In this document: positions 42,910-55,957 of the stretch, piece after piece
Numbering within the stretch: the first letter of the stretch is position 1
How the letters are laid out: each line of letters begins with the position of its first letter
NCBI GenBank assembly: GCA_030704615.1
Contig: CM060732.1
Location: forward strand, 62,043,053 to 62,107,052
Reading direction: 5' to 3'
Length of the DNA: 64,000 nucleotides
From: Takakia lepidozioides
Taxonomy: Eukaryota > Streptophyta > Takakiopsida > Takakiales > Takakiaceae
Translations under genes and position numbers: made by a program
Notes under the pieces: generated by a model
Database searches by the model: none
Seen by the model: the letters and a program-made list of their open reading frames with translations, nothing else
What the model was told of the DNA's origin: nothing

Positions 42910-45900
42910 TTTTTTTTTTTTTTTTTTTTTGAAACAGGGGACTTGGCCCTGGTTGGTAACTTTATTGCTGAATTATTGGAGGGAAAAAAATTAAAACCCT
43001 CGAGGCTGCCATAAGGCATATCGCATGAGAGCCATGCAAGATAACTGAAGTTCGTTACTGAGGATTCTTCCCGGATATTCCATAAGAAGTAGTGCTCTAT
43101 CGGCGTGCTCCCTATCCCTAGGGAGGGTGTGTGAACCCCTGGAAAAAAAACTATGTGACAGAAGACATAGACTGAGTCGAACTGCCGACTAGAGGACTAC
43201 TAGATAGTGCTAGTAAATCTTCCAGTCCAAGACCAAGCATTGGAAAAGCGCAAACTGGCCTTCTGCATGCCAAGAAGAAGAAGCCCCAAAAGAGACTTGC
43301 ACATGTGCCTGACTAGGGTTAAAATAAGGAGAAAACGAGATAGATGGGGAGACGAGAGGGTAGGGTAGGCGCGAAACGGAACGCTGTGGAGATTGTGAAG
43401 TGGAACGGGCGGACGGTGGAGCTGATCAGGGGAGGTGGAGAGAGGCAGCCGAGCCAGAAAGAATCAAGAAGCTATCGATGGAAGTGGAGCCGCATTGCAG
43501 AAGACGAACGGACATGTTTCCAGTTGATCTCGGATCTTTCAAATTCCGGGGAGGCCGAAGAGGAGTCCTCTGTGTCCCTCCCAACAGCAGGGGAGTTTGT
43601 CTGCCCATACACAGGTGAGGTCATCAGAGCAGCGACAAAGGATTCCCTCCTTGCCCCAAATGGCGCGGAAGGCAGAGATGAGGGTAGGCAGACGCTGAGG
43701 CTTCTTGGCAGATTCTGCACATAGTGTGGCCCACGCCTTTTTAGCAGCAATCAACAGATCAAAGAAAACCAGAGTTAAGATTGTTGACACAGAGGTGTTC
43801 TCATTGTTGATTGCCTAAGTACCGAGCTTCTGAGAGACTCAAAGACAGGGCAGTCAGTGGCTTTGGATTTTTGGCTTTTGCAATAGTAAGTAAGATTTCC
43901 ATGGACCCAAATTGCAATGCCTCCCAGGAGCTATAGAAGCTTTGCACTATCGGCCAGATGGATGCTAGTGCCAAACAGTAGAGAAGGCAATGTTCTAGTG
44001 TTTCTATTGTCTGATTTGTGCAGCAATGACACAGGAGCGCATCTTTGTAGTTCAGAAACTGGCCCACCTTGAGAACCCTTTTGCCACTTGCCATAAGAAT
44101 GCACTAATTTTGGCTGGCTTGGTCTTATCCCAGATGGTTGCCCAAATGCCCTTCCAGTTCTCCTGATTGAAGTTTTCATGAGCCCATCTGCCTTCCCATT
44201 TTGAGATAGGAGGGCTTGCACTGAGCATCGCTCTATAGCCCATCTTGGCAGTGTATGAGAACAGGGGGTGGAGCTCTTCCTGGAAAGCCCATTTCCATTC
44301 TGATGGGTATAGTTGCAATGTTGAAATGCCAGAATTCCCAAATAAGACGAAGGGTCCCTTGCTAAGCCAAGTAAAGGTGTTAATACCTCTGGGTGCAGTA
44401 GGATTGAATACTTTGTCCTGGGAGGTCCATTGGCAAATACAAACTAGGGTGGAATTGAGATTAGGGACTGTGACTAGGTCCTGATTGGAAAGACAAAGAC
44501 GTCCGGAGAGGACGTCCGCTGTGAAGCAGAAGCCCTTGAACCATTGTTGAGAAACCACGGAAACGTAGAAGACCTGTAGAGAGGGAGGATTGTGCATAAT
44601 TGACCAGGATAAAAATCACCTTGCCCTGCTTTGAGAATCAGTTTCCAGGTGTCTGGGATGAAGAGGATGATTTGAGCAATCCCGGATCTAAGGCGGGTGG
44701 TCCCTAAAGCTTGCTGTAGCGATTGGGGGGAGCTGACCTCTTAGATTGTTGACTGTCGAGATACCCCTAGATTCCCAAGCTGCCCATTTCTTTGCTTCTT
44801 GTCTTTCCAGAAGAGAGGGGTTAGGTTCATTAAGGAACATGTGTTGTCTTAGTGTTTCCTGGAACGGGGAAGGGTCATGTTTCCTCAAGAATGGTCTGAG
44901 GGAATTCCAAGAGTTCCAGATTGAAGACCAAAGAGGGGAACCAGGAGATTTGTGGTTGAAGCCTTGCAATAGCCAGCGATTGGATGCAGGCCAGGGGACA
45001 CGTTGCAAGGGTGAGGAGGAGAAAATGGTGGAATTGACCATGAGCTTCCACCAGCCGCCCTCCGGCCCTAGGAATCTGGGGATCCATTTTCCCAAAAGAG
45101 CCTTGATTTGCAATTCTGGATCCAAAACACCTAGGCCTCCCATTTTTTTTGGAAGACATATTTGGGCCCAGGATACTTGGGGCCTTTTATTGTGGGTGGA
45201 AGACTCCGCCCCCCAGATGAAGTTCCTAATTAATCTCTTGATTTCCTTGATGAGTTTCGACCCAGGACTCCAAGTTGAAGCAAAGTACCAGATCCCTGCC
45301 AGCAAGATTTGGTTGGCAACTAATGCCCTACCAGTGATGGACAAGTGACAGGACCCCCAGTAGGCCAGGTTGCGTTTGAGCTTCTGAATTGTGGGGTCTA
45401 TTCGCTGCTCTTCAAACAGGTTGATACCAAAAGTGTGCCCCAATAACGTGGTGGGCTCACCTTCTTTAAGCCACTGAAATGTGTCATCTACAAACATGGA
45501 ATCCTTAACCTGTTTGTGGTAGTTATTTCTTGGGTTCTGCAAGTTGAGGCCCCTCACTAGAGTGTTATTGTCCAGCATGTGACCAAGGGTATCAGCTACA
45601 AAAAGGAAGAGAAAGGGCGCGGGCACCCCTGTCTGACAGAGCGTTGTAGCATGAAGGGCTTGGACAGATGCCCGTTGATCATGACTCTGCTGGTTGCTCC
45701 CTGAAGGAGAATCTAAACCCACTTGCGAAAGCCAGTTGGGATGCCTGATTTCTTTAAGACCGCCATGAGAAAAGACCAATCTAACTTGTCGAAGGCCTTT
45801 TCAAAATCCAGGAGCCAGAGGGCAAGAGCCTGGCCCGAATTGCTTGCATAGTGGTTAGCCTCCTGAGCCATGAGGACGTTGTCTAGGATGTATCTTCCCT

Positions 45901-48311
45901 TCACATAGCCTGCCTGACCAGACCTGATCATTGAAGGGAGAAGTGGCTGAATGCGGAGCGCGAAGGCCTTGGCGATGATCTTGTAGGCTACATTGAGCAA
46001 GGTGATGGGCCTGTAGTTGGAAAGGTTAGCTCTGTCACCTTTTTTGAAGAGCAGAGTTATGACCCCCTGAGTCATGGAGTCAGGCATAAAGCCTTGGGCC
46101 TTAATGGCATTGGCCAAGTCCTTGGAGATGGTCGACAGAGAGATTTGAAGAACTCTACTGGCATACCGTCGATCCCAGGGGCTTTGTTGTTGTTTAGGGC
46201 TTTAAGGGCATCCTCTAATTCTTCTGGGGTAAGACTTGCCTCAAGATCGAGCGCTTCCTCTGCCTTTAGAGTATTGGGGATGGTTTGAAGGCAAGCAGCA
46301 AGCCTGTCTGGGTAGTCATGATCCTTTAAGTCTGCCCGAAACAGAGAGGAGAAGTGATTGAACGCAGACGCGCACATTTGCCTGGGGTTGGAAGAAGTGT
46401 TACCAGGGAGATCCGTGTAGAGCTGGGAGATTGTCTGAGAGGATCTACGGAGCTTCACCTTTTGGAAGAAGTATTTGTTCATTTTTTCACCCTTCGTTGA
46501 CCAGTTGACCCCTGCCTGCATTTTCATTTTGTTTTCTTGCTCTATGTGGTAGCAGTCCAGGTTATGTCGGGCTTCCAGGTATGACTGAAACGTGTGCGCG
46601 TCACAAGATTGAGATTCAACCCTTCTTTGGCAGATACTTAGGCATTTTTGGAGGGCTCGGGCCTTCCTTTTTTGTGCTTCTTCTAATTCTGCCAAGCTGT
46701 GAGACTGGATTAGAGACTGCCAGGAGAGGTCCTCTTCAGGGCTTAGGTGAGTTGCATAACTCCCCATTCTGTCATATTCCTTTTCTACCATGTTGAAATC
46801 ACCCGCCACAATCCATCTGCAGATGTCACTGTGATACGCCATCTAGAGGTTTATCTTGGCCTAGAGATCGCTCTGAGAAGAGAATTGTTTGGCGCATAAA
46901 TGTTGATAAAACCTGTGGGCTCAGTGTCATTGGGGAACCTTAGGGAGCAGAATTGTGCTCTCCCTGGTTCCTAGATCTCGTCTTTGATGAGAAATTGGTG
47001 GATGGAAGGGGATAGAAGAATCGCCGTCCCTCCTCTAGTTCCTTCAGTTGAGGGTTTCCAAAGAGCCGAAGCTTTAGGCCATAACTGATTGGTGAGCTTT
47101 CGGATTTTCCTATCACAAAGTTTGTGTTCTTGGAGAAAGACGATAGCCTAGTGATGAGAGGTGCCAGCCAGGCTGAGAGCCTGACTTTTTTGAGAGCCAT
47201 CTGGTCAGAACCCAGGCCCCTGATGTTCCAGGAAGACATGCTAACCTGCATCGCGGGATGGAGACAAGCTGAGGGGATGAGACTCAATTGATGGCCTGGG
47301 TGAAGCAAAGAAACGAAATTTGGTACGTTTTTCTGTGGGCTTTGGGGAGGGACACCAGTGGAGCCTTGGGAGTTCCACACTGATGGGGTCCTTGAGGTGG
47401 ATGAATATGACTTGGGTGCTTGGCGGGCAGGGTAGAGGTTTGCATGCGTCGGATAAATCTGTTGGAATCTTGAAGGGATGTTTTAATGGATACTATGGTG
47501 GGCGGGGGGGTGGAAGGCAAATTTAGAAGTTTGGAGAGGTGATAAAGAGGCAGTGGGTAGGCGGATGAGGGCAGCAATTTCCACTTGTTACCTCTAGGGG
47601 CAGAGGGGAGTGACCCAGGCGAGAGACATAGGATATTGCATACCTTGTCAGAAAAGAATGTAAAGAAAAGCCAAGGAGTGGATTGAGCGTGGAATGGGTG
47701 ACTTACAGGGAAGGATGGAGAAAGGAGGGGAGCAGGGTGTCGGGGAAGGAGCAGCAGAGTTTGTGTGACTAGGTGGGGGGCCGGCGTGTAGTTGAGAGGA
47801 CTTCTGGCGACTGTTGCGTGAAGAATTGCGAGATCTGGAGGTCGGAGGGGAGCTAGAGGTCGACCAAGAGCCCATGGGACGTAGCTGGGGGTGCCATAGT
47901 CTTCAATTCTCTTTCGATCGATTTCATCATTTTGCGCTTCAATTTCCATGTCCAGGTAGGCCTTAAGAACTGTGAAGACGTTTTTTAAGGTGTCTTTGGA
48001 CCTGGTCAGGACCTTGCTTGGAGTGTAAGGACCTTCAAAGTGGCCAGCCTCTGCCCATACCCCGGGAGAGTGGTTCCAGTTTGAATAAGCTAGTTTTCGT
48101 CCATGAGCGCCAAGATATTGGTATTTGGAGGACAGATCTTGACAAAGCCAGGGAAAGGCCTCTACGTAGGAGCCCCAAGTGACTAAAGAGTGAGGAGAAA
48201 GAGAGTAGTAGAGAGGGAGGTTGGAGTTGAGATAGGCGCCTGAAGCTTGTGGCAAAGGGTTCGGGATCGGGATAGGGGAGCTATCCATGGGGCTCTTAGA
48301 AAGGAATGAGT
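42910..48311 (-). mobile_element. L1-like LINE, degenerate, full-length or nearly so
   Basis: On the minus strand the order is ORF1 (48288-47284), endonuclease, reverse transcriptase, C-terminal zinc-binding domain, and a poly-A tail seen as 21 T at 42910-42930. The endonuclease start SSWNIRGLG is near 47240 and VAGDFNMV near 46805. RT blocks NNNKAPGIDGMPVEFF, NYRPITLLNVAYKIIAKAFA, GRYILDNVLMAQE, DFEKAFDKLDW and MFVDD are spread over three frames (46842-45300). A zf-RVT-like region is at 44300-43800. At least six frameshifts make it inactive. CACTAC flanks both ends (42904-42909 and 48312-48317), a possible 6-bp target duplication. Confidence 0.85.
47284..48288 (-). CDS. LINE ORF1-like protein
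   Basis: Starts ATG at 48288 (MDSSPIPIPNPLPQ) and runs 334 codons to a stop at 47284. Pro/Ser-rich, with an EAQNDEIDRKRIEDYG segment in the middle. No CCHC knuckle is seen. The frame stays open a further 198 codons upstream, but that part overlaps the CACTA end and is probably chance. Assigned to the LINE because of its place directly 5' of the endonuclease. Confidence 0.55.
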   Translation of the reverse strand: MDSSPIPIPNPLPQASGAYLNSNLPLYYSLSPHSLVTWGSYVEAFPWLCQDLSSKYQYLGAHGRKLAYSNWNHSPGVWAEAGHFEGPYTPSKVLTRSKDTLKNVFTVLKAYLDMEIEAQNDEIDRKRIEDYGTPSYVPWALGRPLAPLRPPDLAILHATVARSPLNYTPAPHLVTQTLLLLPRHPAPLLSPSFPVSHPFHAQSTPWLFFTFFSDKVCNILCLSPGSLPSAPRGNKWKLLPSSAYPLPLYHLSKLLNLPSTPPPTIVSIKTSLQDSNRFIRRMQTSTLPAKHPSHIHPPQGPHQCGTPKAPLVSLPKAHRKTYQISFLCFTQAIN

Positions 48312-48365
48312 CACTACAACAGATTGCGGCTTTTATGATTCCCATGGGTGCGCAGTCACGACCAA
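48312..48365 (+). repeat. CACTA (En/Spm) left terminal end
   Basis: CACTACAACAGATTGCGG followed by CTTTTATGATTCC has the form of plant CACTA termini (CACTACAA…TGCG…TTTT). It starts exactly where the LINE appears to end. The matching right end was not found. A broken TNP2 transposase lies 2.5 kb further on. Confidence 0.5.
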
Positions 48366-50790
48366 ATTGTGCAGAAATGCCAATTTGCAGTAGTAAATGC
48401 CTTTTGAAAGTCATAACATAAGTATCCAGACGAAGCCGTTTATGCGACCTATATGACTCCGAACTTTGCGCAACACAGGTCAAACACCCTTGACCAGGAA
48501 TATTGCCATGGCGGATATGACTACCAGTCAGGGTCATGCCCATACTAGAATGACGTGTGCATATTGCTAGACGGACATATGAAACACCAACAAAACAATA
48601 TGAAATCCAAATACACTCTAACATATCGCATTGTGCATGTCGTCCCCTGTAGCAGGCCGCATCCGGAGCTCGACGCCGTGTGGTACTAGAATAGAAGCTT
48701 GGCAATACGGTCTGTTCCGATCCACCCACTTTGCCATGGGGGGGTGTTCTAAGAATGGGAGAGCCCATGAATTCAGCTTCTGGTATGATAAAACAACTGA
48801 GATAACAGCTCATGTTGTTCTCTCTAATTACATATCCCCAATTGACCTGCCCCAAGCTCAGAATAGCAGCAGATGACATCAAGGAATAATGATGTGGTTT
48901 GGCAAGGCATGGAACACCTGCAGGGCACCAGCATTGTAGGCTTAATTACTGCACACTGCTTGAGCCATTCACAGATGGGGGAAGACCTTACAAGTGAGTC
49001 ACATGGTGTTAGCTGGGGCATGAGAGAAACTGCCCATAAAATGCATCTGCGCAAAGAACCCATTCAACCAGCAGAGCATCATCTATGCGGATTGTCGATT
49101 TATTTGGGGAAAAATGCCAAACATGATAAGTAGGGACAAGCTTAAAAGCACCACTGGTATTCAATGGTCATAAACACGAGGCTGCCCAATATAAGACCCA
49201 CAAAATCACTGGGGCAATTATGTAATGTTAAACTGGCAGGCACATGCACTTTGTCAACAATGTACCCAGAAGACAGAACTGATGTGTAAATCTGCATGCC
49301 GTTCCAAAGTCTATAGTGACACCTAAATGTCATGTCACGTTGCCAGACAGACACGCCATGGTAAGTTGGACCCCTCCAACACCCTGCAAAAAGGACACCC
49401 CCAAGGGCAACCCTTAGTGCCAGTCTTATGAATCCACATATTCATGAATCAACCGGGATTACACTTTGAATTTTGCCCCCTTCATAACTTGAGATAGAGA
49501 AAGGGCAGTGGGGGGGGGGGGGGGGAGTCGACCTCATTCTAGGGTACTAGTCACATCACATCAACCAATCCTCATCACTGGACTCTGAATCTCATCGCAA
49601 TGTCCTCCGTGGGACATGGATGGGAGTCCTCAGATCGCATGTCTCTGTAAAGTGAAGCAACCTCTTCAGGTGTCATTTGGATGGTCTGGCCCCACCTGGT
49701 CACCAGCAACATTGGGTCTTCAAATGTGTGGGGGGCTAAGAGGCCTGATACACTTGCATATAATCATGCGTTGCAAATGCTCACATCCACAAACAGCCCT
49801 GCGTGACCTGGGGTTTTTTTCCAGCACCACGTCCATCTCGGTTCTTCATTCACACACTCAGAGAAAAAACTTGCTCGACCTGTGAGGGAGCACAAAGGCT
49901 GTCCAGTGGAGGCGGCAACAGTGGTGAGAAATTCACCAATGTGAAGCCAGAGTCATCCTGCTTCATTGACACAGACTGAGAGCCCACACTTCATGCACGT
50001 ACCCATGGAACACAATAGCACCGTGGTTGTGTGCTGGTCGACATAATCCATTCTAAAATCTCTCCCTTATGAACCATACAACCGTACGCCAGTATCCCTC
50101 CTTACCCTTTCCACCACCTCCCCCACAACTGTCACCTGAATGCAACACTGTCAGTGCATGCTGAAAAAATAAACAGTAGAGAACCCTCGAGTCATATCGT
50201 CCAAAGGGGCTGTTGAGTCCTCGGAAAGTAACGCATGAAGTACCACCGCGCGGTTTTCCCATAAGCCGACATGCTCTTGTTGATGTTGCGATTATGAGGG
50301 GTTTTCTCCTGGGCGTTGCACATGTCCAACAATCCTTGGCAGGCTGAATCCAGTAGCATGGTTGGCAACACTTGACACATGCTGGCGGAACTTGCTTTTA
50401 CCAGCCATTCTGCAAAGTTGAGCAGAAGCCGGATACTGTTCTGGTTAGCCAGGCATTTTCAGTCTCCAACCTGGATTCTCCACCTCATAGGACCTGCCAA
50501 CACATGCACAACCACATCAATTTATCTAGTTGCAACCCCTGCGGATGGAAGAACTATACACACAACCTAACAAAGCATTACCCATGCATAGCATGCGTTT
50601 ACATTCAGATGAAGCTTCTGTGACATCGCACACCTCACGTTTGCACTTACCCCCCCAACATAATGCCAAACTGGGATGGTTGTGAAGACGATATCGTGCT
50701 CGCACCAAGTTCAAACATTGAGGGGTACAACATCCGTGGTCGACCAACGCCTTCCACCCACCAGCCGACATTTCTGCATGTCAGCTTCTC
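48366..50790. other. CACTA interior, no gene recognised
   Basis: Contains a poly-G tract (about 49510-49526) and many short chance frames. Subterminal-type DNA is likely at 48366-48620. No second CACTA gene is recognisable. Confidence 0.35.
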
Positions 50791-50799
50791 TTCTGAGCC

Positions 50800-52756
50800 T
50801 GATTTAGCCACCTCGCTCCTACGAGAATTCCGAATCTCCTTCTTGTGTCTTACGGGATGTTTCCTCCGAGCGTTTTTCAGCTGGTTCGATATACGCCGGG
50901 AGAGCTGATTCATTACTTTGCGTGTGACGTACTAAGCCACCAGAAGTACTCTTTGTACAAAAATCCACATGATCATATCCTTCTGAATAACACATTCCGT
51001 CCAGATTGCCTTCCACCACCATTCTTCCCCGCCTCAGCTATTGGCCGTCTAGGCTTTCGCCAAGTGATATTTTTTTTAACCCGTTTTACAAATACCCTTT
51101 AAAAGCCTCATTTGTCCTCTCTCCACCGGGTACATCCCACCGATAAGCTACAGGTCCACACAAATCCAGCTCATTTCCACCAAGTGGGATAAGTAAAGGT
51201 GTCATAACATCAAAAATGAGCGGTGGGAACTCTTTCTCCAGAAGACAGAGGCACTGCCACCTGCCCTTCTTCAATTCCTCATGCTCGGGGGGATCAATGA
51301 ATTTTGCACAAGTTGCGAAACACACGAGACACTCTTAGTATGGCTTGCGAACCCCAGGCCGCATCAACCCACGTAGAGCAAGTGGGAGGATCGCTGTTGC
51401 CATGAGCAACGTGATAATCATTGTGACTTCAATTGGCTCTCAACTTTGTTTGACCACATGCTTTTGAAAGGCAGAGGCATAGCCAGTGGGTACTTCATAT
51501 TCGTGATAATCTCCAGCGAACACCCGCTGCTCTGGTTTGTGAGCACATATGGCGCATCAGGCATTACCAGTGTATCCACTCTAGTGGGATGAGCGTCTAT
51601 CAACCACCGAAATAGCCGTTTAGTAACAAAGAGGCTTTGAATGCCTGCAATTCCAGATCGCGGCGAACTTTCATCGTGTCCTTTTCGCCGCCGAAAAGAG
51701 TCTTGATTATGTTCTCCGTCACGTTTTCTTCTCGAATGCATCGGTATCAAATCCAGTGTGGCGGAGATAAGTAGGACACTGCCACACCATGTGGTCTAAC
51801 AAATTAGGCACATTGCAATGCAGTCATGAATGATGTAACAGCACAGGTTCACTAAACAAACAATATGCACAATGAAAAACCAATGCATTGTTATGTTCAA
51901 AAACACAGGTGTGGTAATCGCACCTCCCAGTAAGGCAAGTCAAACCGAATTGGAATGGAACATCGTTTTACGCCATGGAGCTTGGAAGGGATCGTTTTGT
52001 GCGCCTACAGTCCCACCATCATCAATCCATTGTTTGTAATGTCGTGCACGCTCCTTGATTTCGGGGCTGTCACTGTATGTGGAGCAGGTCTCATGTCTCG
52101 CGCCCCATTAAAAAGTCTGGATCTTCTTAGGCATGATTGGGGGAAGATAGCAGCGATGGCCCGGAATATCAATTTCTTGCAAGCTGGGGAATATCTGGAA
52201 TCGACTTGAGGTCCACATGCTGGACAAGCAGAGTACCATTGGTGAACCATTCACCCTGACTATAGCACATGAACCCCCCCTGTATAACCAAGACATAGGG
52301 GGGAAAGTCATGATATGGACCACATGAGGACTGCACGTGGTAAAAGCCCTAATAAAGCCGCCCTCTCTCTTCAACCTGGCTGCCCCACATCCACGGCTGC
52401 AACTCCCACCCACAATGTCGCTAGCTCCTCACTAGTGGTTACAGGTAAACATCCACATTTTCACTGTCACAGATTCCTTTCCAGGAATGAGGAGTGTTAA
52501 CATGACAAAAAATTTCTTCGTAACCCCATGGAGGTAGATTTATATTGAGCACCATGATGGGCCAGGTGGACCAAGAAGCGGATTTGTGCCATAAGATTGA
52601 CCCCATCCAGTTGCAATCCAAGACGCAGATTTCTTGGACCTGAAGGCAAAATCCGGCCATGTGGTTGTCCAAATATGGCACCACCAAGCCGCTACTGTCT
52701 GCAGCATGCCGGAACCATGCCATCTGCACTTCTAGTGATTGTTGCAGCCACTTCAA
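50800..52756 (-). pseudogene. CACTA TNP2 transposase remnant (transposase_21 and DUF4218)
   Basis: In minus-strand order: SWSTWPIMVLNINLPPW and VDVYL (52620-52440), then PLV and ELATLWVGVAAVDV just beyond a stop, GGFIRAFTT..VVHIMTFP and GHRCYLPP (52380-52120), SHNDYHV then LPLALRGLMRPGVRKP (51425-51350), and FIDPPEHEELKKGRWQCLCL, EKEFPPLIFDVM and LDLCGPVAYRW (51300-51110). These are the conserved blocks of plant TNP2 transposases, followed by their DUF4218 domain. They are scattered over three frames with stops. It cuts and rejoins CACTA elements when intact; this copy is dead. The 5' part (52760-54000) is too decayed to read. Confidence 0.8.
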
Positions 52757-52759
52757 TGA

Positions 52760-54000
52760 GTGCTACTGACGACGCAGCTTTCCTAGCCTCGGAACATCAC
52801 GTTTCAATCTAGGTATGAGAGGAAAGTATCGCAGCAACTTCTTCGTGGCACCTTCACCGGCCGTCCATGTATCGAGGACTGTGGCCTGCGACTTGGGGCA
52901 ATTTTGCAGCCTTTTCGAGGTCTCCACGAACACAACAATACACGATCCACGCTCACAGGCATGGATCTGTTTGTATCCTAGCCACCCATCAGGCGATCAT
53001 ATTTTTGCCTCATACTGCGATTTGGGCAAAGGTGTTCTGTTTGGGCAAAATCTCCAGCCTCAACAATGAAAATAACTCATCCACAAATGCGTTCCGCTGG
53101 TAAATCTGTGAGTGGCGCAAGAATTGAGCAACATCAATGTGGCGCTCAATCGGCTGTGAACGCTCCCATCGTATAGGGGATTTGGGACTCGTGCATGAGT
53201 TTTTCATGGAAAGATCATTTGGAGCGCCTGCTTCTTCTCTGCCCATTTTTCCCCATCAGGCATTTCAGAGGGATTTGCCCATTCAACAGCCCTCATCATG
53301 TCCAAAAGAAGGGCATTTGGGGCAGGTGTGGGATTCTCCGGAGGGTATCTCATATTTCAAATGCATCTTGCACAGCACGGGCAATCTGGCCCCGTAGCCC
53401 TATTGTCGTCTTGTCACTCCAAATTGACGTCGTTGCAACACTCTCTACAATACATTCAGCCTCCACTCAGAGGTCGGATGATGTAGCCCTTTGTCCCCTG
53501 AACGCAAATGAAATCAGAAATTGGGATACGATGAACGCGGCTTTTTTCAAAATCCCAGACTCTGAAATTTCATTTAAAACACGTCATGTAAGCAAACACT
53601 TTGTAGAATTGGCACTAGTTCAATACAGGTGAATGCTGCAAGTCTCCCACCCCACCCTGCGAATCAGGAGACGAATTGGTCGGCACACAGACTTCATTTC
53701 AAAGCAGCTTGTGGAGCTCAGACACCCAAAGACAAATGAAAACTACTCTCATATAATACGGCAAAGTAGGAACACAGTTTTCATCGAAAAAACAAACAAA
53801 ACATACCCTGTGTGATAGAGGGAGACATTCCCCACATACAGACAAGCTATTGCACATACCGACAAGTGAAAAGCTCTCAACAAATATGCCCAAGTGGGAA
53901 GTGCGTTGAAGGCATGACACATGGCAGCACAAACTGCCCAAAAGCCAAAAGACGGCCAACCTTCACACATGGCAGTCAACAGGGCCGACCATGTAGTCAT
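52760..54000. other. decayed CACTA sequence, probably 5' part of TNP2
   Basis: Expected position of the TNP2 N-terminus on the minus strand. Frames such as 53246-53010 (RHIDVAQFLRHSQIYQRNAF) are open but not clearly TNP2. Confidence 0.3.
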
Positions 54001-54004
54001 GACC

Positions 54005-54190
54005 CTGACACATGACTCCAGTACAACCAATGGAAGAAACACCACGTAGTTGAAATGTCCATGCTCCGTGCGTCATGAAGTCAAGGACATGACTACTTGA
54101 CGCACTACCAACTACATGACTCCATCACTACGACTCCATAAACTCCAATACATCCAACGGAAGAACGACACGTAGTTCGGACTCCAGTCA
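54005..54190. repeat. imperfect direct repeats around CATGACTCCA and CACGTAGTT
   Basis: The pattern CATGACTCCAGTACAACCAA…GGAAGAAACACCACGTAGTT near 54009-54050 recurs, diverged, at about 54125-54178 (ACTCCAATACATCCAACGGA…CACGTAGTT). Subterminal CACTA repeats would look like this. Confidence 0.4.
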
Positions 54191-55957
54191 CTCCACGATT
54201 GTCCAAAATGCGGACATGCGCGGGCGTGCGGTGAGCATGTCAGAGTGCGTTGCATTGTGCAAGGCGTACCGGGACTGTACACTGTCGAAGGTTTGGGTCC
54301 CTCCCATCTTGTTAGGTGCTTTTTGGCCATCGGTAGAAACTGCGGATCCCTCCATGGCATATTCTGCAGTTGCCACAATATTTTGCGGTGCCCTTGTGCA
54401 ATGGCATGCGCCTCCTCTAGTCGCCACAGTTTCTCATTTCCTGCGCACACGGAGTCGTTGAGCTGTCATGGTCTGGCCCTCCCCGTGCGATCCCCTGACT
54501 GCGATATGAGGACTAAGGGAGACCTGCATGCTGCAACAAAGAGGTTGAGGCGGAGTTGTTTGGTTCGCAACCACTGTGAGTATACTGAGAGGCGGCTCAC
54601 CCTAGTGTTGTGGCCGCTATCTGGCAGGAGAGCATTCCACCTCAACCGAAGTGCTCAACTGACCCGAATACTTTAGTTGGGGTTGTCAGACATTGCATTG
54701 CAAGGGCTTGTCATTAGGGTTTTTTTTTTAAATGTGAGAGGTTTACGGTTTAGCCTGAAATTGCCGCATTCTTGTCTTTAGGGTCTACGAGTTTTTCTAG
54801 ATTCCCAGTGTTGGGATTGCATTGCTAAGTACACAGAATGATGGTTGTGAGGCATCGCCTGTCTCCACACTATCATGGCGCACCATGAAGAGAGTGGGAT
54901 TGGTTAATTTCTTCATGGGGCGAGGCTTGCAGGCTTGTTGCTCCGAAACCAAAGCATGCTTGCCGTCGACCTCCACTACCCACGGGACCACCCAGACGCA
55001 GTGGAAGGCTAGAAACAATGGCCGACGAGGCAAGGCAGACGTAGACGAAGACGAGGAGGAGGATTTGTTGTGTGTCCCTGCGGGCGAGCACACTGGCGAT
55101 TCCAGCGAAGATGTCCTTCGCCACAGCTCCTGCACCCTCGCTTCCCCAGAAACGCCCGTTGCCGGCAAAATCACTATCTGTAAGCACCTGCTCACTATGA
55201 CGCCACATCTTCAGCATTTCTATGCATTGACATGCTGAGCATACCCATGAAGGAAGCATGCAAATGTACAGAACGTGTTTGAGACTTTCTTAGCATTCCA
55301 GGATGTACATGCACTTCCTACACAGAAGAGGTTGAAAGGTGGAAGCCACAGAAAATCTGGCAGTGGACGTGGCACAACTTTGAATGCAATCACATTTGGA
55401 AAGTTCTCACTTTGGGAATTTCACATTAGGGAGATGGCATTGATAGAAAAATTTGCATGTAGCAAGGAAGGGATGCCCGAGCATATAGGCAGTGAAACCC
55501 CACAATGGGATAGGAAATCAAGCCCTTTCGCTATATCTTCATCGTGTACACAGTTTGGGTTAAAGTCAAAGGCTCTTACTAGGAGGTTGATACACAGTGA
55601 TGTTTCTGTTTACAACTAAAATGCAATGTCCATTCAAATGAGTCCATCTACCCACTGATGCAAGTTCTTGTATGCACGCTTTGATACAAGCATGCCAATG
55701 GTTTGTGAGGTCTCCCCACTAGGTAGGCTTTGGAATTGGCCATGTAGATTGGCTCAGCCCCCACTTTTCAAGTTGGGTAAACAGAAGTGTGGGGCACCTG
55801 ATGAGTCTGAGGGGATGAGGACCTACTCATAGTAGGATGAGTACAATCAAAGCATTAAAATGGCAAGTGCACGGCGTTATTTTTTTTTAAGTTGCCATGA
55901 TTTCATTTGAATGCTTTGATTGACTTTAATGTTTGAATTGGTTTTTATTCTGTGCAG
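54191..55957. other. no supported gene; possible first exon of the following gene
   Basis: An open plus-strand stretch at 54822-55181 with an acidic segment (KADVDEDEEED) ends at a GTAAGC donor, but its phase does not fit the exon at 55958. Otherwise nothing recognised. Confidence 0.35.

Noticed and set aside
43344-43724. Plus-strand frame of 126 codons
   Set aside because: Opposite strand of the LINE C-terminal and 3' region; no own motif.
48289-48882. 198-codon open extension in front of LINE ORF1 (minus strand)
   Set aside because: It crosses the CACTA-like terminus and the likely LINE 5' end, has no motif, and the ORF1-like part begins at its own ATG (48288). Probably chance.
54590-54615. 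CTAGTG followed by TTG as the right CACTA end, matching TTG before CACTAC at 42901-42903
   Set aside because: Beyond TAGTG the inverse sequence does not match the left terminus, so it is not a convincing TIR.
54822-55238. First exon of the TNPA/FCP1-like gene
   Set aside because: The GTAAGC donor leaves the wrong phase for the exon at 55958, and there is no homology support.
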